Origin: an uncultured Lachnospiraceae bacterium
GTDB lineage: Bacteria > Bacillota > Clostridia > Lachnospirales > Lachnospiraceae
Assembly: GCA_934339365.1 (NCBI GenBank)
Contig: CAKRHW010000020.1
Location: forward strand, 1 to 31,150
Length of the DNA: 31,150 nucleotides
Direction: 5' to 3'
Positions 15,133-22,716 of this stretch are shown piece after piece (position 1 is the first letter of the stretch; each line of letters begins with the position of its first letter). A program made the position numbers and the translations under genes. The notes under the pieces were generated by a model. It worked only from the letters and a program-made list of their open reading frames with translations. It had not been told where the DNA came from and ran no database searches.

Positions 15133-15810
15133 ATGAAACAATATATTTCTTTATTAAAAAATACAAAAATGTTTTCAGGCATAAACGAAAAGGAAATTCT
15201 TTCTATCTTAGACTGCCTGCATGCAACTATAAAAAATTATAAAAAAAATGAACTAGTTCTCTATCAGGGAGAACCAGTTCATTCCATCGGAATGGTATTA
15301 TCCGGAATTGTTCTGATTGAAAAAGAAGATTTCTGGGGAAACCGACTTATCCTTCAGGAACTTTTACCTGGTACACTTTTTGCCGAAAGCTACGCATGTC
15401 TAAAGACAATGCCAATTGAAACAAATGTATTTGCAAAAGAACCAGCTGCCATTATGTTTTTCGACATCAATCGTATTTTCCATATCTGTTCAAAAACCTG
15501 TTCTTTTCATACCAGACTCATTGAAAATCTTCTTGCAACCATCGCTGAAAAAAATGTTGCCTTAACACGAAAGATTCAGCTCATTTCTCAAAAAACAATC
15601 CGGGACCGGCTTCTTTCTTATCTGTCTGCCGTATCACAGACCATCGGAAGCTCAAAATTTTCCATTCCTTTTAACCGACAGGAGTTAGCCGATTATCTCT
15701 CTGTAGACCGAAGTGCTCTTTCGAATGAAATCAGCAAACTACAAAAAGAAGGAATCTTCACCTGTCAGAAAAATAATTTTGTCCTGCATACCGATATCGA
15801 AATCAGATGA
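15133..15810 (+). CDS. Crp/Fnr family regulator (HcpR-like)
   Basis: The 225-residue protein has an effector-binding beta-roll in residues ~15-120 (LVLYQGEPVHSIGMVLSGIV), a dimer helix around 125-150, and a C-terminal helix-turn-helix (FNRQELADYLSVDRSALSNE). It lacks an obvious N-terminal cysteine cluster of Fnr. Divergence from hcp and the palindrome between them match HcpR-like regulators of nitrosative stress genes, which is the likeliest role; the name is inferred from context. Its 3' end overlaps the fucO 3' end by 8 bp on the opposite strand. Confidence 0.88.
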   Translation: MKQYISLLKNTKMFSGINEKEILSILDCLHATIKNYKKNELVLYQGEPVHSIGMVLSGIVLIEKEDFWGNRLILQELLPGTLFAESYACLKTMPIETNVFAKEPAAIMFFDINRIFHICSKTCSFHTRLIENLLATIAEKNVALTRKIQLISQKTIRDRLLSYLSAVSQTIGSSKFSIPFNRQELADYLSVDRSALSNEISKLQKEGIFTCQKNNFVLHTDIEIR

Positions 15811-16951
15811 GTGACTCATATAATTTTACAATTTCTTCTACACTTGTTTCTCGTGGATTTCCAGGTCTGCAGGCATCGTCATATGCAGACTGAGCCAAAA
15901 ATGGAATATCTTCTTTCTTTACAATCTCTTTTAAATCTGCCGGGATTCCAACATCAGAAGAAAGTTGCTTTACTGCGTCAATGGCAGCTTTTCTATATTC
16001 TTCCTGTGTCATGTCATCAACACCCTGTACTCCCATTGCTCTTGCAATCTCACGATATTTTTCGCCTGTTACCGGTGCATTGTATTCCATTCCTGTTGGA
16101 AGAATAATCGCATTGGCAACACCATGTGGGGTATCATATAATGCACCAAGCGGATGTGCCATAGAATGCACAATTCCAAGTCCGACATTTGAAAATCCCA
16201 TTCCTGCAATGTACTGTCCTAATGCCATATCCTTTCTTCCTTCCGGTGTATTCTCTACTGCTGCACGAAGAGAACGGGAAATAATCTCAATTGCTTTTAA
16301 GTGGAACATATCAGATAACTCCCATGCTCCTGCTGTAATATAACCTTCAATCGCATGAGTTAATGCATCCATACCCGTTGCAGCGGTAAGTCCCTTTGGC
16401 ATACTTGACATCATATCCGGGTCTACAAATGCAACTACCGGAATGTCCTTCGGATCAACACATACCATCTTGCGGTTCTTCTTCGCATCTGTAATTACAT
16501 AATTGATCGTTACCTCTGCTGCTGTTCCTGCCGTTGTTGGAACCGCAAAAATCGGAACTGATTTGTTCTTGGTAGGTGCAACTCCTTCTAAGCTTACCAC
16601 ATCCTCAAATTCAGGATTGGCAATAATAATACCGATTGCCTTCGCTGTATCCATAGAAGATCCACCACCAATGGCTACGATGTAATCTGCCTCTGATTTT
16701 TTAAATGCAGCAACACCTGTCTGCACATTCTCCACCGTTGGGTTTGGTTTAATATTAGAATACAAATCATAAGCAACTCCAGCCTTCTCTAGTACATCTA
16801 ATACCTTTTGTGTTACACCAAATTTTACAAGATCCGGATCAGAGCATACAAAAGCCTTTTTATATCCTCTTCCAATTGATTCTGATGCAATATCCTGAAT
16901 TGCACCTGCTCCATGATAAGAAATTTCATTTAATACAAATCTGTTTGCCAT
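15803..16951 (-). CDS. fucO: Lactaldehyde reductase (iron-dependent alcohol dehydrogenase)
   Basis: 382 residues, the same length as the enterobacterial FucO, with long stretches of near identity to it as remembered: PTTAGTAAEVTINYVITD, ATGMDALTHAIEGYITAGAW, ALGQYIAGMGFSNVGLG and TPHGVANAI. The metal ligands D195, H199, H262 and H276 and the dinucleotide motif GGGSSMD (95-101) are present. FucO interconverts lactaldehyde and 1,2-propanediol with NADH in fucose and rhamnose fermentation. No other fucose genes are nearby. An ideal AAGGAGGAC ribosome site precedes the ATG. Related dehydrogenases acting on 1,3-propanediol or ethanol are alternatives. It is convergent with the Crp/Fnr gene and overlaps its stop. 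Confidence 0.92.
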   Translation of the reverse strand: MANRFVLNEISYHGAGAIQDIASESIGRGYKKAFVCSDPDLVKFGVTQKVLDVLEKAGVAYDLYSNIKPNPTVENVQTGVAAFKKSEADYIVAIGGGSSMDTAKAIGIIIANPEFEDVVSLEGVAPTKNKSVPIFAVPTTAGTAAEVTINYVITDAKKNRKMVCVDPKDIPVVAFVDPDMMSSMPKGLTAATGMDALTHAIEGYITAGAWELSDMFHLKAIEIISRSLRAAVENTPEGRKDMALGQYIAGMGFSNVGLGIVHSMAHPLGALYDTPHGVANAIILPTGMEYNAPVTGEKYREIARAMGVQGVDDMTQEEYRKAAIDAVKQLSSDVGIPADLKEIVKKEDIPFLAQSAYDDACRPGNPRETSVEEIVKLYESLI

Positions 16952-16989
16952 AGTTTTGTCCTCCTTGTATTATATAAAAATATTTTCAT

Positions 16990-17064
16990 GGAATCTTTCG
17001 GTTATTAATTACAAAACTTTCGGATTCCTTTTTTGAATGTAATTTAACTCTATAGTTAATTATA
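16990..17064 (-). promoter_or_regulatory. fucO upstream region with -10 box and inverted repeat
   Basis: On the minus strand TATAAT (17059-17064) lies about 108 bases before the fucO ATG; no convincing -35 box accompanies it. Downstream, GGAATC (17023-17028) and GATTCC (16990-16995) with inner CGAAAG copies can fold in the leader. A palindrome TTAACT-ATAG-AGTTAA overlaps the start region. Regulation by a repressor at that palindrome is possible but unproven. Confidence 0.35.
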
Positions 17065-17089
17065 CAATATTTTTTCAAAAAATCCATAG

Positions 17090-17240
17090 TTATATGCAAT
17101 TTTCCCAGTCAATCTTTTCATTTTGATAGAAAAATTCATGATCATGTTCTCCAATCCGCACCGTTTTGTTGTACTGCATCGCTTTTTCACGCAGGGATGG
17201 TTCAATCGGATGATTGGCAGTTGCTATCGTATCATTAGGG
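17090..17240 (-). pseudogene. C-terminal coding fragment, unrecognised
   Basis: An open minus frame ends at 17090 and encodes about 49 residues, including TANHPIEPSLREKAMQYNKT and IGEHDHEFFYQNEKIDWENC. It has no start codon with a ribosome site; its 5' side meets the IS-end scar at 17246. The residue mix looks like real protein, so I take it as the tail of a gene cut by the insertion or a later deletion. Family not recognised. Confidence 0.4.
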
Positions 17241-17245
17241 CCTGT

Positions 17246-17280
17246 TATGCTAAACTATAGTTGTAACATACCGACCTAAC
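17246..17280 (+). mobile_element. IS left-end scar
   Basis: The core CTAAACTATAGTTGTAAC and following ACCGACCTAA recur at 31081-31110 in front of a start codon. In both, four flanking bases can pair across the core: TATG/CATA here and TGTG/CACA there, a compensated change. Here the copy is bounded by CCTGTTA and TAACAGG and no transposase follows, so it is a leftover end. Assignment to the IS200/IS605 group is an inference from the right-edge copy. Confidence 0.55.
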
Positions 17281-17430
17281 AGGAACTAATCATCTTAAAA
17301 TGAAATTTCCACATTCTGCCATAATTATTCTGAACCAGTTTTTATTACAGAAAATGGAAAAATGGACCTTGCTGTTATGAGCATTGAAGCTTACGAAAAA
17401 TTGACCAGTCGCTCTGAATTATACAGCTAG
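17281..17430 (+). pseudogene. Phd/YefM antitoxin remnant
   Basis: A plus frame beginning after a stop at about 17299 encodes NEISTFCHNYSEPVFITENG then KMDLAVMSIEAYEKL and ends at TAG 17428-17430. This is the Phd/YefM core ('EPVFITxNGxxDxAVMSxExYE'). The beginning lacks a start in this frame, and an ATG in another frame just upstream suggests a frameshift. The toxin partner is absent. It directly adjoins the IS-end scar. Confidence 0.7.
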
Positions 17431-17457
17431 ATGAAAGAAGGAATGATAATTATAGTT

Positions 17458-18468
17458 TTATTTCTTCTTTTCCACAGGGAATGTTACCTGCCATTTCCCT
17501 TCTATTGGATTGTTCACAGCAGTCCAAAATTCTCCCCAAATTTCATATTCACGTATTTCATCCGCCGATACTGAAAAAACAAATTCCTCATAACTATTGG
17601 TTTGACTATTGTCCCAGAAAGAAATACTTGCATCAGATTTCAAAACTTCTCCATTCTGGTCTTTCAGATATACATACCCATGATTATCCCTTGTTGAAAC
17701 GGAGTCAAACCGAAGTTGAATATGTACCTTATCATCAACTACTCCAATTCCTGTCAAAGTTACTCCCTCTTCAAGCTTCATTGCATTTGCTTCATCCGGA
17801 ATCATTAGATGTGGACAATCATTAGCACTTCCACTTCTGCCCCTGATATCAGGATTTTTCATGTATTCTGTTATGATTGGAATATGATTGGTTTTAATTT
17901 GAGCCAATCGAAAATTGCTATGGGACTTTCCACATAAAAGCTGGCTAACCGAAAATGTTATCTTATCTCCTAGAAGAAGCTCATGATTCATCTGTTCCAT
18001 AGTCAGTAGGAATGTTGCAGTGTTTGTATCAGCATCATATCCGCTAAAAGTACAACCTGCACTTTGATCATACGGCGTATGAATACGGTAACTATCAAAA
18101 AGATCTGCTGTCTCGTCTATACGAGAACCAGTTGTATCATGCATTGATACCAGAATCGTTGCTTTGTCACCATCTATTTCAGCTGCAACCACTTTCATTT
18201 CTATTCCATTATCTGTACATGACATACGAACAGGTTTTAATTTTTGAGCAATCTGAGGCAAAACAGAATACAACATCTCATATGCAAACTCATTTCCTGT
18301 TGCTGCCAGCATAGATATGGAACAACTTAAACACAGACACAGGCATGCTGCTATTGATATCCATTTTTTGATACTCCATTTCTTTCTTTGATGAAATCCT
18401 TCTTCAGGCTCCAATATCAAATCATGATCTACATCTGAAATCTTCTGTAATAATTCCAATCCATTCAT
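17458..18468 (-). CDS. DUF4179-type anti-sigma factor
   Basis: The 336-residue protein has a short cytoplasmic N-terminus, a basic patch (HQRKKWSIKKW), one membrane helix at about 36-56 (WISIAACLCLCLSCSISMLAA), and an extracellular domain in which the DUF4179-like pattern is visible (VRMSCTDNGIEMKVVAAEID). DUF4179 proteins are membrane anti-sigma factors paired with ECF sigma factors. Here the start overlaps the sigma gene's end by 4 bases (ATGA), the classic arrangement. It would hold the sigma factor at the membrane until an extracellular signal arrives. The zinc anti-sigma motif HxxxCxxC is absent. Confidence 0.82.
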   Translation of the reverse strand: MNGLELLQKISDVDHDLILEPEEGFHQRKKWSIKKWISIAACLCLCLSCSISMLAATGNEFAYEMLYSVLPQIAQKLKPVRMSCTDNGIEMKVVAAEIDGDKATILVSMHDTTGSRIDETADLFDSYRIHTPYDQSAGCTFSGYDADTNTATFLLTMEQMNHELLLGDKITFSVSQLLCGKSHSNFRLAQIKTNHIPIITEYMKNPDIRGRSGSANDCPHLMIPDEANAMKLEEGVTLTGIGVVDDKVHIQLRFDSVSTRDNHGYVYLKDQNGEVLKSDASISFWDNSQTNSYEEFVFSVSADEIREYEIWGEFWTAVNNPIEGKWQVTFPVEKKK

Positions 18469-19031
18469 ACTGTGTAACCTTCCTTCACTAAATATTCCCG
18501 AAGGCCCTTTCTCATACGAAATAACATGGTTTTAATTTTACTCTTTGAGCAGCCAAATCTTTTTGCAATGGATGATATCGAATCAAAATAAAAATACCTG
18601 TGCATGAAGATCACTCGTTTTTCTCTTGGTTGTTTGTGAAGAAACTGACTGATCACTCTTTCAAGTTCAATTCCTTCTAAATGATTTTCCACATCATTTC
18701 CAGAAGGAATGCTCTGTTCCATCTCATGAGATAATTCAACTATATTTGCTTTACGTTTTAATCGTTCCATTTCTAAACACCTGTTAATCGAGATATTTCG
18801 GATTATTTTTGACAAAAATGCAAGCAAATATGTCCTCGGTTCGTTTGGTGGAATCCGATTCCATGCCTCAAGGTATGTATCATTTTCACATTCTTCTGAA
18901 ACAGCTAAATCTCTTGTGATCCTCTGTGATACGTTTCGTATCCGATTTCCGTATTTTTCCGAGGTACAGAAAATAGCCCGTTCATCTTTATTTATAAACA
19001 AATCTACAATTCCATTATCATCCATAATCAC
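18465..19031 (-). CDS. ECF-type RNA polymerase sigma factor
   Basis: The 188-residue protein has region 2 elements (ECENDTYLEAWNRIP, TYLLAFLSKIIRNISINRCL) and a C-terminal region 4 helix-turn-helix (YFDSISSIAKRFGCSKSKIK), with a linker between. The start is GTG at 19031 about 11 bases behind AGGAGG; an ATG two codons later is also possible. The anti-sigma gene follows with a 4-base overlap. The pair probably controls envelope or nutrient-stress genes, including itself, but no specific promoter motif could be matched. Confidence 0.9.
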   Translation of the reverse strand: MIMDDNGIVDLFINKDERAIFCTSEKYGNRIRNVSQRITRDLAVSEECENDTYLEAWNRIPPNEPRTYLLAFLSKIIRNISINRCLEMERLKRKANIVELSHEMEQSIPSGNDVENHLEGIELERVISQFLHKQPREKRVIFMHRYFYFDSISSIAKRFGCSKSKIKTMLFRMRKGLREYLVKEGYTV

Positions 19032-19134
19032 GATTGTTCTGCCCTCCTTCCTTTACATGTTATAAGACCTCCAACTTATATAGCAATAAATTCTTTATGT
19101 TGGTTACACCTTGTTTATTTTTTTAATACAACTT

Positions 19135-19224
19135 CTACAAAATCTGATATTCCTTCTTAAACCTGTACTTTCCTATTACGAATTTCTTTACATCAACCTT
19201 ATCTGCAAGGTCATCGTACAGCAT
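19135..19224 (-). other. Short ORF in sigma-nitroreductase gap
   Basis: The 261-bp gap between the sigma gene and the nitroreductase-like gene contains one 29-codon minus frame (MLYDDLADKVDVKKFVIGKY and a short tail, stop at 19135). It lacks a ribosome site. It may be a gene tail left by decay. Otherwise I see only the sigma gene's promoter region and a weak hairpin (GTTAC/GTAAC) near 19265-19280. Confidence 0.25.
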
Positions 19225-19292
19225 CTATGTCATAACACACAATAAACGAGCTGTAGCAACGATGTTACACTCCGTAACGTCAGGCTTTATCA

Positions 19293-19934
19293 TCATTTTA
19301 TCTCATGCCCCGTTACTGCCTCAAAGTGATATTTGACAATTCCAAGATCAATCTTAGAATAAAAACCACCAAGATTTTTTACCGTTACCATTCCATTTTT
19401 CAATTCAAAAAAGAACTTCTGTTGATTTACGGCAGTAGGTGCAAGACTTACTGCTTCCATACCTCTTTCAAACCACTCTGTACTCTGGTCTGCTTTCCCA
19501 AGTTTCTCTATACTCTTACTTTTGTGTGGAACTCCCTGCGTCTCTCCATACCCCAGAGAAATAATAATGAGCAGTTTCTGTCCTTTTTTGATTTCTGCTT
19601 TTGATTTACCATGTGTCATTGCCACCCAACATGTATTAAGTCCCTGTTCCTGACACTTCAACACAATCTTCTCGCCGTAATATCCTGCCTTTTCCTGCTC
19701 ATTCTTATTTCCAACAATCGCAATATAGTTCTTTACATTTTTAAACTTTCCGTAATGTGCCATAAAAGAATCAAAACATTTCGGTTCATCATAGAAAACC
19801 TGTATAGACAGTTTGCTTTCTGCATTGACAAGTTTTATCAATGAGTTAATTTCTTCTCTCTTAGACAACTCAATCGCCTGATTTTTATACTGTCTTACAC
19901 TATGTCTTTCTTTCATAATTTCTAATAGATCCAT
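19293..19934 (-). CDS. Nitroreductase family protein
   Basis: The 213-residue protein begins MDLLEIMKERHSVRQYKNQA, the nitroreductase start with the FMN-binding RHSVRxY motif. It continues with GYYGEKIVLKCQEQGLNTCW and ends with SLAPTAVNQQKFFFEL and LGIVKYHFEA, matching the 'putative TM nitroreductase' branch. These FMN flavoproteins reduce nitro or quinone groups with NAD(P)H; the actual substrate is unknown. I start at the ATG at 19934, which has GAGGA eight bases upstream; the frame extends further but without a ribosome site. It lies alone between the sigma operon and the second two-component system, 98 bp downstream of the kinase-gene stop's side. Confidence 0.85.
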   Translation of the reverse strand: MDLLEIMKERHSVRQYKNQAIELSKREEINSLIKLVNAESKLSIQVFYDEPKCFDSFMAHYGKFKNVKNYIAIVGNKNEQEKAGYYGEKIVLKCQEQGLNTCWVAMTHGKSKAEIKKGQKLLIIISLGYGETQGVPHKSKSIEKLGKADQSTEWFERGMEAVSLAPTAVNQQKFFFELKNGMVTVKNLGGFYSKIDLGIVKYHFEAVTGHEIK

Positions 19935-20032
19935 TACCATATCCTCACTTTCGTTTAACTGACTCCAAATCATCAGGAATCAAAAGACTTCCATTGAAAT
20001 ATTTTCTGCCATAATCCTGCCTTTCATCTACA

Positions 20033-21262
20033 TCATGCCTTACCAAATACAACGGTAACATTCATCGTATTCCCTGAGATTTCTGCAAATATCTCTCCAT
20101 TCATCTTATGCATAAGCTGTCTGCAAATATAAAGTCCTAATCCACTTCCCTTTTCCCGTCCGGCATTTTCACCGCGCCAGAAACTGTCAAACATGTGGGG
20201 TAAATCTGTATCCCGCAGCGAGCAGCCACTATTAGAAACTGTAATCAGCATACAACCATCTTCTTGTGCAAAACGGATTCCAATCCTCCTTCCATCGCCG
20301 TATTTAATTGCATTCTCCAGAATATTTTGCAATACTTCAACGCTTCTATCAAGGTCACCCTTCAAAATACAGTCCATATATTTTTCCACAGAAAACTCTG
20401 TTTGCAGAAGGGACAGTTTTTCATTGTAATAATGGTTGATTTTGTTGATTAGTTCTGATAAATAAAACTCACCCATATTCACATCCAGGCTTAAAAATTC
20501 TTCCCTGGATGCTGTAATAATCTGAGAAATATAATCCTCAATTTCATCTGCCTTTTCATTAATTTTTTCTGCAATCATCTTCTGGTTTTCACGCCCGTCA
20601 TATAATCCCTTTGACAACGCTTTCGAATAGAGTTTTATTGCTGAAAGCGGTGTTTTTATATCATGAGAAAGGGACAAAAGAAGCATTTTCTTATTTTTCT
20701 GAAGATCTAATTCCCGTTGTCTCTGCTCTTCCATGTTTTCACGCAACAGGTCAACTCCCCAGATAAATCTGCCAAAAAATTTGCTTTTCGTCTCTTTTAC
20801 CGGTGCTGCAAGATTGCCTTTGGAAAGCTCATAGGGAACATCCGTCAATTTTTCAAAAGGAGCAAGTATCTTTCTTCTGATAAATAAAAGCACAGAAAAA
20901 ATCAATACTGTCATGATTGCAAGTATCACATTTACCTTAAAAGCGACCTCATTTCTATCATTTTTCTGTCCTGTCTTGTAGTCAAACCGATAAAGAATCC
21001 CTTTTATTTTCCGAATTGTATAATCACTGTCGCTATCATAAAAATCATTTTCACATTTTTCAACGCCGGTAATATAACTGCACTTTGAAAGATCTGTTCT
21101 GTCTAATCCATTTTTTTCTATCTCAAAAGCCACCCTGTTTACTTCCACAAGGTAAGGTCTGCTTCCATCATTATTTTCTTTAAATACAAACAGATTAGTG
21201 ACTCCGAAAATCACCAGGATGATCAGAGTCACTACAAGAATCACTTTATTGAATGCTTTCAT
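20033..21262 (-). CDS. Sensor histidine kinase of second exporter operon
   Basis: The 409-residue kinase has membrane helices at about 7-26 and 109-128 flanking an ~80-residue extracellular domain, then HAMP, the phosphoacceptor H200 (LLLSLSHDIKTPLSAIK), N box (LQNILENAIKYG), G1 (ITVSNSGCSL) and G2 (KGSGLGLYICRQ). Its start lies 17 bp inside the response regulator gene, so translation is coupled. It is the last gene of the operon permease-ATPase-regulator-kinase. The order, with the exporter first, suits kinases that sense the exporter's substrate or its activity. Confidence 0.93.
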   Translation of the reverse strand: MKAFNKVILVVTLIILVIFGVTNLFVFKENNDGSRPYLVEVNRVAFEIEKNGLDRTDLSKCSYITGVEKCENDFYDSDSDYTIRKIKGILYRFDYKTGQKNDRNEVAFKVNVILAIMTVLIFSVLLFIRRKILAPFEKLTDVPYELSKGNLAAPVKETKSKFFGRFIWGVDLLRENMEEQRQRELDLQKNKKMLLLSLSHDIKTPLSAIKLYSKALSKGLYDGRENQKMIAEKINEKADEIEDYISQIITASREEFLSLDVNMGEFYLSELINKINHYYNEKLSLLQTEFSVEKYMDCILKGDLDRSVEVLQNILENAIKYGDGRRIGIRFAQEDGCMLITVSNSGCSLRDTDLPHMFDSFWRGENAGREKGSGLGLYICRQLMHKMNGEIFAEISGNTMNVTVVFGKA

Positions 21263-21917
21263 ACTTATACCCCGTTCCCCATACTGTCACAATTCTTTTT
21301 GGCTTTTTCGCATCATCTTCTATTTTCTGTCGAAGCCACTTGATATGTACCGTTAGTGTCTGTTGTTCTGAATAACTGTCACACCCCCAGATCCGGTTAA
21401 AAATATAATCTTTACTAAGGGTCTTTCCTTTATTTTCCATCAAAAGTTCTAAGAGATCAAATTCCTTAGAAGTCATTTCAACAGGCATATCATTTTTGTG
21501 TACTGTACGATTCACTTTATTAAGTTTTACATTGCCATCTACAATTTCGTCGTAAGAATATCTTCGTTTAAAAATTCCTCCGATTTTAGCAAGCATAATA
21601 TCTATGTCATAAGGCTTTTCAATATAATCATCTGCTCCAAGGCAGAGTCCGTTGAGCTTATCTTCTTTTTCCGTTTTTGCACTGACAATTAATATCGGAG
21701 TGTCACTTTCTTCACGAATTTTCCTGCACACAGCAAAGCCATCCATCTCCGGAAGCATAATATCTAGTATCACCAGTTTTGCTCCATATTTTTCAAATAA
21801 TGTTAAGGCCTTCTCACCATTTTCTGCACAGGTGACTGTGTAATTCTCTGCCCTCAGGAAATCCCGAAGAAGACCGCTAAGCTCAATATTATCTTCTACA
21901 ATAAGAATGTCCGTCAT
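21246..21917 (-). CDS. OmpR-family response regulator of second operon
   Basis: The 223-residue protein has a receiver (E8/D9 acidic pair, phosphoacceptor D52 in VILDIMLPEMDG, K in DDYIEKPYD) and a C-terminal winged helix (TVWGTGYKYE). One base separates it from the ATPase stop and it overlaps the kinase by 17 bp, showing a tight operon. Its probable site is the 11-bp direct repeat before the permease gene (25141-25162), giving positive autoregulation of the whole operon. Confidence 0.94.
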   Translation of the reverse strand: MTDILIVEDNIELSGLLRDFLRAENYTVTCAENGEKALTLFEKYGAKLVILDIMLPEMDGFAVCRKIREESDTPILIVSAKTEKEDKLNGLCLGADDYIEKPYDIDIMLAKIGGIFKRRYSYDEIVDGNVKLNKVNRTVHKNDMPVEMTSKEFDLLELLMENKGKTLSKDYIFNRIWGCDSYSEQQTLTVHIKWLRQKIEDDAKKPKRIVTVWGTGYKYESIQ

Positions 21918-21918
21918 T

Positions 21919-22686
21919 TTACCAACCCATTTCTATCAACCAGTTATTCAGTTCTCTTTCACGTTCTCTCATTATATGTTTTCTGTCAATACTATACTCT
22001 CCTTTTATATTACCGTCAACAATAAACAACACTCTAGAACATTTTGCAGCAACTTTTGCATCATGGGTTACAAGCATAATCGTTGTTCCATCCTCATTCA
22101 ATCTGGTAAGTTCCTCCATTACTTCTTCTGAGGAACTGCGGTTTAGTGCCCCGGTTGGCTCATCTGCAAAAATCATCTGTGGAGAATTCATCATGCTCCG
22201 ACAAATACATGCTCTTTGAAGCTGTCCCCCGGAAACCTCATTGATATCATTTTCAGCAATATCAATAATCCCTAATTTCCTCATTAACTCTCTTCCTCTT
22301 TCTAAAATTTCTTTCCTGTTTTCCTTTTCTCTTTTGTACTTTGCCGCCTGAACAGCCGGGAACAAAATATTATCTAACACAGACAGATTCTTCATCATGT
22401 ACATTTGCTGGAAAATAAAACCCATATCACATAATCTCATCTCTGCCAGCTGGTTTTCATTCAAACTTGACATATTTTTTCCACAAAATCTTACTTCTCC
22501 GGCTGTCATTTTATCCATTCCCGACACCGTATACAAAAGTGTAGATTTTCCTGACCCGGACGGCCCCATAACTGCTACCATTTCTCCCTTTTCAACCCCA
22601 AAATTCACATTTCTCAGTACATTGTTTTGTCTCTGGTTGATAATATATGTTTTACAAAGATCTTTTACTTCAAGAATTTTATTCAT
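21919..22686 (-). CDS. ABC exporter ATPase (MacB/LolD-like)
   Basis: The 255-residue protein has Walker A GPSGSGKST, Q loop FIFQQMYMMKNL, signature VSGGQLQRA, Walker B MIFADEPTGALN and the switch histidine in MLVTHDAKVA. These features place it in the LolD/MacB/SalX branch that works with FtsX-type permeases, exactly the partner upstream. I start at the ATG at 22686 with GGAGAT six bases upstream; an in-frame ATG four codons earlier is weaker. Energises the permease of 22717-25101. The substrate is probably a peptide or lantibiotic, by family analogy. Confidence 0.93.
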   Translation of the reverse strand: MNKILEVKDLCKTYIINQRQNNVLRNVNFGVEKGEMVAVMGPSGSGKSTLLYTVSGMDKMTAGEVRFCGKNMSSLNENQLAEMRLCDMGFIFQQMYMMKNLSVLDNILFPAVQAAKYKREKENRKEILERGRELMRKLGIIDIAENDINEVSGGQLQRACICRSMMNSPQMIFADEPTGALNRSSSEEVMEELTRLNEDGTTIMLVTHDAKVAAKCSRVLFIVDGNIKGEYSIDRKHIMRERERELNNWLIEMGW

Positions 22687-22716
22687 ACTAATCTCCATTT
22701 CTGTATCTCATTTCTG

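Noticed and set aside
19260..19292. Terminator after the nitroreductase-like gene
   Set aside because: The GTTAC/GTAAC stem is only 5 bp and has no T tract on the minus strand.
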